Source: Methylobacterium sp. (lineage in GTDB: Bacteria > Pseudomonadota > Alphaproteobacteria > Rhizobiales > Beijerinckiaceae). From it: a stretch of DNA of 64,000 nt. The notes beneath the pieces are model-generated. The model worked only from the letters and a program-made list of their open reading frames with translations. It was not told the DNA's origin and made no database searches. The position numbers were made by a program, and so were the translations under genes. Shown here in pieces: positions 58,758-64,000 of this stretch. The stretch covers positions 62,001-126,000 of the forward strand of contig NZ_JAIETD010000041.1 in NCBI RefSeq assembly GCF_019745455.1, in the 5' to 3' direction. Numbering within the stretch: the stretch's first letter is position 1; every line of letters begins with the position of its first letter.

Positions 58758-60584
58758 TCAATACACACGCGCCTTCGGCTCGATGTACTGGATCTCGTTC
58801 GACATCGTGTAGGTGTGAACCGGCCGATAATCGATGCTGACCTGCTTCGACGTGTCGTCCATCCAGGCGAGGGTGTGCTTCATCCACTCCTTGTCGTCGC
58901 GGTCGGGGAAGTCCTCGCGGGCATGGGCGCCGCGGCTTTCCTTGCGGTTGGCGGCCGATTCCATCGTCACCACCGCCTGGCCGATGAGGTTGTCGAACTC
59001 GAGCGTCTCGAGGAGGTCGGTGTTCCAGATCAGCGAGCGGTCCTGGATGCCGATATCGGCCGTGCCGGCGGCGACCTTGTGGATGAGGGTCCTGCCCTCC
59101 TCCAGCACCTCGCCGGTGCGGAAGACGGCGCAGTTGTTCTGCATCGTCTTCTGCATCTCGGCGCGCAACTCGGCGGTCGGCGTGCCGCCATTGGCGTAGC
59201 GGAAGCGATCGAGGCGGCCCAAGGCCTTGTCGGCCGAGTCCTTGGGCAGATCCATCTGGCGGCGGCCCGGCTCGACGATCTCGGCGCAGCGCAGGCCGGC
59301 GGCACGGCCGAACACGACGAGGTCGATCAGCGAATTCGACCCGAGGCGGTTGGCGCCATGCACCGAGACGCAGGCCGCCTCGCCGAGCGCCATCAGGCCC
59401 GGCACGACCGTGTCGGGGTTGCCGTTCTTCAGGGTCAGCACCTCGCCGTGATAGTTCGTCGGGATGCCGCCCATGTTGTAATGCACCGTCGGGAGCACGG
59501 GGATCGGCTCCTTGGTGACGTCGACACCGGCGAAGATCTTGGCGCTCTCGGAGATGCCCGGCAGGCGCTGGTGCAGGATCGCCGGGTCGAGATGGTCGAG
59601 GTGCAGGTAGATGTGGTCGTTGTTCCTGCCGACACCGCGCCCGGCCCGAATCTCCATCGTCATCGAGCGCGATACCACGTCGCGGGAGGCGAGGTCCTTG
59701 GCGGACGGCGCGTAACGCTCCATGAAGCGTTCGCCCTCGGAATTCGTGAGATAACCGCCCTCCCCGCGCGCGCCTTCCGTGATCAGGCAGCCGGCGCCGT
59801 AGATGCCGGTGGGGTGGAACTGCACGAACTCCATGTCCTGCAGCGGAAGGCCGGCGCGCAGCACCATGGCGTTGCCGTCGCCCGTGCAGGTATGGGCCGA
59901 GGTCGCCGAGAAGTAGGACCGGCCATAGCCGCCGGTGGCGAGAATCGTCTGCTGCGCACGGAAACGGTGGATCTCGCCGGACGCCTGGTCGATGGCGATG
60001 ACGCCGAGGCAGCGGCCATCCTCGTCCATGATCAGGTCGAGGGCGAAGTACTCGATGAAGAAGTTGGTCTGGTTCTTCACCGCCTGCCCGTAGAGGGTGT
60101 GGAGCATGGCGTGGCCGGTGCGGTCGGCGGCGGCGCAGGTGCGCTGGGCGGTGCCCTTGCCGTATTCGGTGGTCATGCCGCCGAAGGGCCGCTGGTAGAT
60201 CTTGCCTTCCTCGGTCCGCGAGAACGGCACGCCCCAATGTTCGAGCTCGTAGACAGCCGCGGGCGCGTTCCTGACGAGGTACTCGATCGCGTCCTGGTCG
60301 CCGAGCCAGTCCGACCCCTTCACGGTGTCGTACATGTGCCAGCGCCAATCGTCGGGGCCCATATTGCCCAGCGACGCCGAGATGCCGCCCTGTGCCGCTA
60401 CCGTGTGGGAGCGCGTCGGAAAGACCTTGGTGATGCAGGCGGTGCGCAGGCCGGCTTGAGAGCAGCCGACCGTGGCGCGAAGCCCCGCGCCGCCCGCCCC
60501 GACGATCACCACGTCGAAGGTGTGATCGTGGATGGTGTAGGCGGGCGCGCCGTTGCCGTTGGTTCCGTTGGTGGCCATGGGCAT
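58758..60584 (-). CDS. sdhA: succinate dehydrogenase flavoprotein subunit
   Basis: [65 protein letters not shown]. Confidence 0.98.
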   Translation of the reverse strand: MPMATNGTNGNGAPAYTIHDHTFDVVIVGAGGAGLRATVGCSQAGLRTACITKVFPTRSHTVAAQGGISASLGNMGPDDWRWHMYDTVKGSDWLGDQDAIEYLVRNAPAAVYELEHWGVPFSRTEEGKIYQRPFGGMTTEYGKGTAQRTCAAADRTGHAMLHTLYGQAVKNQTNFFIEYFALDLIMDEDGRCLGVIAIDQASGEIHRFRAQQTILATGGYGRSYFSATSAHTCTGDGNAMVLRAGLPLQDMEFVQFHPTGIYGAGCLITEGARGEGGYLTNSEGERFMERYAPSAKDLASRDVVSRSMTMEIRAGRGVGRNNDHIYLHLDHLDPAILHQRLPGISESAKIFAGVDVTKEPIPVLPTVHYNMGGIPTNYHGEVLTLKNGNPDTVVPGLMALGEAACVSVHGANRLGSNSLIDLVVFGRAAGLRCAEIVEPGRRQMDLPKDSADKALGRLDRFRYANGGTPTAELRAEMQKTMQNNCAVFRTGEVLEEGRTLIHKVAAGTADIGIQDRSLIWNTDLLETLEFDNLIGQAVVTMESAANRKESRGAHAREDFPDRDDKEWMKHTLAWMDDTSKQVSIDYRPVHTYTMSNEIQYIEPKARVY

Positions 60585-60606
60585 ATCCTTCGGGTTCCGG
60601 GTGCGG

Positions 60607-61020
60607 TCAGACCAGCTTGCCGAGGCTCACGCGCAGGATCGCGTAGAGACAGGAGACGGCGACGATGACCGCGTAGAAGTTGTTGGCGAAGAGGCTTACG
60701 ATCTTGAGACCCTTGTCGTGGACGTAATCCTCGATGATGACTTGCATCCCGATCCTCATGTGGAGCGTGACCGAGATCACGGCGAGGATCAGGATGAGTG
60801 CAACGATGGGGTGCGACATCAGGGCGACCGCTTCCGCGTAAGGCCGCCCGGCCATCAGCGCGATGACGACGACGAAGGCGACCATCAGCGGCGCGTTCGA
60901 GGCCGCGGTCAGGCGCTGCAGCCACCAATGGCTGGCGCCGTGGCCCGAGGCGCCGAGCCCCTTCACCCGCGAGCGCGGGGTGCGCATGGTGAGGTTCGTG
61001 TTCTGGCGGTTGTCGACCAT
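60607..61020 (-). CDS. sdhD: succinate dehydrogenase membrane anchor subunit
   Basis: [47 protein letters not shown]. Confidence 0.95.
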   Translation of the reverse strand: MVDNRQNTNLTMRTPRSRVKGLGASGHGASHWWLQRLTAASNAPLMVAFVVVIALMAGRPYAEAVALMSHPIVALILILAVISVTLHMRIGMQVIIEDYVHDKGLKIVSLFANNFYAVIVAVSCLYAILRVSLGKLV

Positions 61021-61032
61021 GTCCTCGCCTCC

Positions 61033-61443
61033 TCAGCGCAACGTCAGGGCCAGGGCCCAGATCAGGATCGTCAGGACGATCGAGCCGATCAGGGTTCCTC
61101 GCGCCAGCCACAGCCGCCGCTCGCGGTCGAGGCCATGGCCGAAATCCCAGACGAAGTGGCGCAGGCCCCCGAGCATGTGGTGCATCAGGATCCACGTGTA
61201 GACGAACAGCACCAGCTGTCCCGCGATCGACCCGAAGAACCAGGCGACCCACCCGTAGGCGGCAGGTCCCGAGGCCAAAGCCACCAGCCAGATCGCCACC
61301 AGGGCCGAGCCGCCATAGAGCGCGGTACCGGTGATGCGGTGGAAGACCGACATCGCCATGGTCCAGGTCCAGCGGTAGATCTGGAGATGGGGCGAGAGCG
61401 GCTGCGCGGTCGTGGGGCGTAGCGTGGGAGGCATCGGGCTCAT
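61033..61443 (-). CDS. sdhC: succinate dehydrogenase cytochrome b556 subunit
   Basis: RPTTAQPLSPHLQIYRWTWTMAMSVFHRITGTAL; HHMLGGLRHFVWDFGHG. Confidence 0.96.
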   Translation of the reverse strand: MSPMPPTLRPTTAQPLSPHLQIYRWTWTMAMSVFHRITGTALYGGSALVAIWLVALASGPAAYGWVAWFFGSIAGQLVLFVYTWILMHHMLGGLRHFVWDFGHGLDRERRLWLARGTLIGSIVLTILIWALALTLR

Positions 61444-61564
61444 GATCCTCGGTTGAGACGGTGGAGCATGTCTGGAGTTGTTCGAAGGAGTATCGGTTCA
61501 CCGCAAACGCGCAAGGCGCGGATGCGGCACCGCACCAGAATGTGTTGCAATGCAGCGCGATCTA

Positions 61565-62890
61565 TCATGACAGCCGCCCCAGGGTCTGCCACCACAGGTA
61601 ATCGAGCGGCGTGACAATGATGAGCGATGCGGCGCCGACGAGCGCGGTGAGCCGCGTTGCGTCGAGGAGTCGAATCCCGCCGAGATGCATCGTCAGGATG
61701 ATTGGCGGCGCCTGGTAGGGCAGGAACAGGCTCGAATAGCCGACCACCTGTGCCATCACGACGTCGTCGAGGGAGAGCCCGCTGGCCCTGCTCATCTCGC
61801 CCGCGAGCGCGGTGTAGAGGGCGGGGGCACCGTTGGCCGTCGCCACGACGGCGAGGAGTGCGGCAAGGCCGGTCAGGACGCCAAAGTTCTGGAACGGGGC
61901 GTCGGGCCTGAGCGGTGCCAATCCGAGCAGGGCGTGGCCGAGGCTTGCCCCGAGGCCGGTTTCGTTGACCGTCGCCACGAGGCCGAGCAGCGCCGCGACA
62001 TAGAAGCAGGTGCGCAGATTGACGGCGCCGAAGGCCTCCGGTCCCAGCACCCCGATCCGCGGCATGAGGCAGACCAGGGCGGCGGCGAGCCCGATCCAGG
62101 CCGGGGCGATGTGGTGGATGCTGTCGGTAACCCAGAGGCCCAGGGTCAGGCCGAGCACGATGGCGAGACGCCGCTCAGCCGGCTTGAGGGGCTCGCGGGG
62201 AACCGCTGCGGTATCCTCCGCGGCGGGGTCAAGCCGATCGGGAAACAGCCACAGCACCGCCGCGACCACGAGCGTGCCTTTGACGAGCGCCAGAACGGGC
62301 GCGTGAAGGACGAGGTAGGGTAGGTAGGCGATATGCAGGCCGTACTGGACCTCGGCTGTGCCGGCCATGACGAGGTTGGGAACGTTCGCGGGCAGGATCG
62401 CCGCGGAGAGCAGCGGCGTCGCCAGCCCCACCGCGAGTACGGCACCGATGCGCCCCGGCCGCCCGTCGACCAATCCGACATGGTCGCACAGAACCAGCAC
62501 GACCGGGACGAGCAGGGCGATGCGGCCGAGATTGGACGGCATCACGAAGGACAGGACGAAGGCCAGGGCGACGAGGCCGGCGATGAAGCCGGCATAGGAG
62601 CCCGGCATCCGTCCCGAGAGCGCGCGTGCGAGTCGGTCGCCGAGCCCGGTCCTCGTCATGGCGAGGCCGACGACCATACCGCCGAGCACCAGCCAGAAAG
62701 CCGAGGAGGCGAAGCCCGAGAAGACCGTGGCGGCCGGGGCCAGCCGCAGCAGCATCGCGGTACAGAAGAACAGGAGCGCGGTGACGATCTCGGCGACGAG
62801 GCCGGTCGCCCAGAGGCCCATGCACAGGGCGAGCAGAAGGCCGGTCGCGACGACCGTGCCGTGTCCGCTCAGTAACCCCGCTGCCTGCAT
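61565..62890 (-). CDS. DASS/SLC13-type or related anion permease
   Basis: 441 aa polytopic; FSGFASSAFWLVLGGMVVGLAMTRTGLGDRLA; SFVMPSNLGRIALLVPVV. Confidence 0.85.
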   Translation of the reverse strand: MQAAGLLSGHGTVVATGLLLALCMGLWATGLVAEIVTALLFFCTAMLLRLAPAATVFSGFASSAFWLVLGGMVVGLAMTRTGLGDRLARALSGRMPGSYAGFIAGLVALAFVLSFVMPSNLGRIALLVPVVLVLCDHVGLVDGRPGRIGAVLAVGLATPLLSAAILPANVPNLVMAGTAEVQYGLHIAYLPYLVLHAPVLALVKGTLVVAAVLWLFPDRLDPAAEDTAAVPREPLKPAERRLAIVLGLTLGLWVTDSIHHIAPAWIGLAAALVCLMPRIGVLGPEAFGAVNLRTCFYVAALLGLVATVNETGLGASLGHALLGLAPLRPDAPFQNFGVLTGLAALLAVVATANGAPALYTALAGEMSRASGLSLDDVVMAQVVGYSSLFLPYQAPPIILTMHLGGIRLLDATRLTALVGAASLIIVTPLDYLWWQTLGRLS

Positions 62891-62971
62891 CCTCGATCTC
62901 GCGCATCACCCGGTTCGGGCGTTACCCTGCGCTCAGATTTGAATGGTTCGCAATTCGAGAGTTCCAGCCCA

Positions 62972-62994
62972 ATCCTTCGCGAGAGACGAAGGAT
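62972..62994 (-). terminator. hairpin downstream of gapR
   Basis: ATCCTTCG-CGAGAGA-CGAAGGAT; no strong T-tract. Confidence 0.4.
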
Positions 62995-63007
62995 AGTGGG
63001 GCTCGGG

Positions 63008-63274
63008 TCAGACCATTCCGAGTGCCTGCATGTAGAGCTCCAGGATCGCCTCCTCCTCCTGGCGCTCGGCATGGTCCTTCTTGCGGAGGGACACGATCTT
63101 GCGCAGGGCCTTCACGTCGAAGCCGGTGCCTTTGGCCTCGGCGTAGACGTCCTTGATGTCCCCGGCGAGCCCTGCCTTCTCTTCCTCCAGGCGTTCGATG
63201 CGCTCGATGAAACTCTTGAGCTGGTCTGCCGCGACGGAGGACGCGTCGACGGCGGGGGCAGGAGAAGCGGCCAT
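63008..63274 (-). CDS. gapR: DUF2312 / GapR nucleoid-associated protein (paralog 2, canonical-looking)
   Basis: [69 protein letters not shown]. Confidence 0.94.
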   Translation of the reverse strand: MAASPAPAVDASSVAADQLKSFIERIERLEEEKAGLAGDIKDVYAEAKGTGFDVKALRKIVSLRKKDHAERQEEEAILELYMQALGMV

Positions 63275-63361
63275 GATCGTGCTCGGTCCTTGTCAGGAAG
63301 ACGCGACCCCTCGGGGCCGTGCCGGTCGGTTTTTCGTTAAGCCGTCAAGCTTACCGGGAGA

Positions 63362-63670
63362 TTAGTGCGGCTCGGCCTGGGCCTTGGCGAAGGCGGCCTG
63401 CTGGTCGGCGCTCGCCTCGGCCTGATGCAGGCGCTTCCACTCCTCGTAGGGCATGCCGTAGACACGCTCGCGGCTCTCGTCCTTCGTCATGGCGAGACCC
63501 TTCTCGTCGGCGGCATCCTTCATCCAGTTCGAGAGGCAGTTGCGGCAGAACCCGGCGAGATTCATCAGGTCGATGTTCTGCACGTCGGTGCGCGTCTGGA
63601 GGTGGTTGACGAGGCGGCGGAAGACGGCGGCTTCGAGTTCCGTCCGCGTGGCAGGGTCGATCTCGGTCAT
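63362..63670 (-). CDS. DUF1244 family protein
   Basis: AAVFRRLVNHLQTRTDVQNIDLMNLAGFCRNCLSNWMKDAADEKG..KDESRERVYGMPYEEWK. Confidence 0.94.
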   Translation of the reverse strand: MTEIDPATRTELEAAVFRRLVNHLQTRTDVQNIDLMNLAGFCRNCLSNWMKDAADEKGLAMTKDESRERVYGMPYEEWKRLHQAEASADQQAAFAKAQAEPH

Positions 63671-63723
63671 GGTCTGGTTCCTCGGACTCGGTGATCGACA
63701 GGTCGGCGCGCTGCGCCTTCGCG

Positions 63724-64000
63724 TCAAGCCGCCGGATGCAGGAACGGCCGCAGGAGTTTGGCGAACCGCTCCGCCCAAGCGATCTGCCCATCCTCGCCGG
63801 CAATGAGGTCCTGGCGGATCTCTACGAGGGCGTTCGGCAGCCCGCGGGCGATGGCGTGACGGTCGATGGTGTCGCCGGGCAATCCACCACCATAAGGCTC
63901 GTTGTCGCCCACCGTGAAATTCGCCGGATCCGCCCGGAGGCCGGCGATCAGGGGTGCGCTGAGGCGGTCGTCGCGGTCCCAGAGGATGCCGACCTCCCAG
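63724..64000 (-). CDS. N-formylglutamate amidohydrolase, C-terminal part (runs off the window)
   Basis: FTVGDNEPYGGGLPGDTIDRHAIARGLPNALVEIRQDLI; reading frame open to the window edge. Confidence 0.9.
   Translation of the reverse strand, partial: WEVGILWDRDDRLSAPLIAGLRADPANFTVGDNEPYGGGLPGDTIDRHAIARGLPNALVEIRQDLIAGEDGQIAWAERFAKLLRPFLHPAA

Noticed and set aside
1-64000. CRISPR array, cas genes, retron, BGC or defense island
   Set aside because: No spaced direct repeats, reverse transcriptase, NRPS/PKS or known defense proteins seen; TA modules are isolated

Overview
High-GC alphaproteobacterial chromosome segment, inferred from gene content to be a Methylobacterium/Methylorubrum-like or related Rhizobiales aerobic anoxygenic phototroph. 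From left to right: the edge of a photosynthesis gene cluster (ppaA/aerR, ppsR/crtJ, bchG, PucC-like, bchP, tspO); a tri-heme cytochrome c; a GGDEF protein; mutM; ubiE-ubiB; a ParE-type TA pair; coaBC; rpsT; dnaA; a glpR/D/K/F glycerol block; a threonine aldolase; a GapR-like DUF2312 gene; dnaN-recF; a VapBC pair; recQ; purL-bolA-DUF29-grxD; a DUF882 peptidase; Fe-ADH; a second threonine aldolase; a large FAD/Fe-S dehydrogenase; a CaiB CoA-transferase with TctCBA; tRNA-Ala(CGC); yggT; mesaconyl-CoA hydratase; TSUP; an L,D-transpeptidase; an RND efflux pair; sdhCDAB; a DASS permease; a second GapR; DUF1244; and a partial N-formylglutamate amidohydrolase. Most of this is housekeeping. I found no CRISPR array, prophage, transposase or clearly novel multi-gene system. 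The best leads are: seven GANTC (CcrM) sites clustered upstream of dnaA; two GapR paralogs, one lying between dnaA and dnaN; PpsR-type TGT-N12-ACA sites; a palindromic putative GlpR operator; a CtrA-like site plus palindromes before the DUF882 gene; a tspO start overlapping the bchP stop; TA modules inserted at conserved housekeeping junctions; and a pair of tiny overlapping membrane ORFs, one of them below the ORF-track cutoff. All identifications come from reading motifs and sequence by eye; no searches were run.
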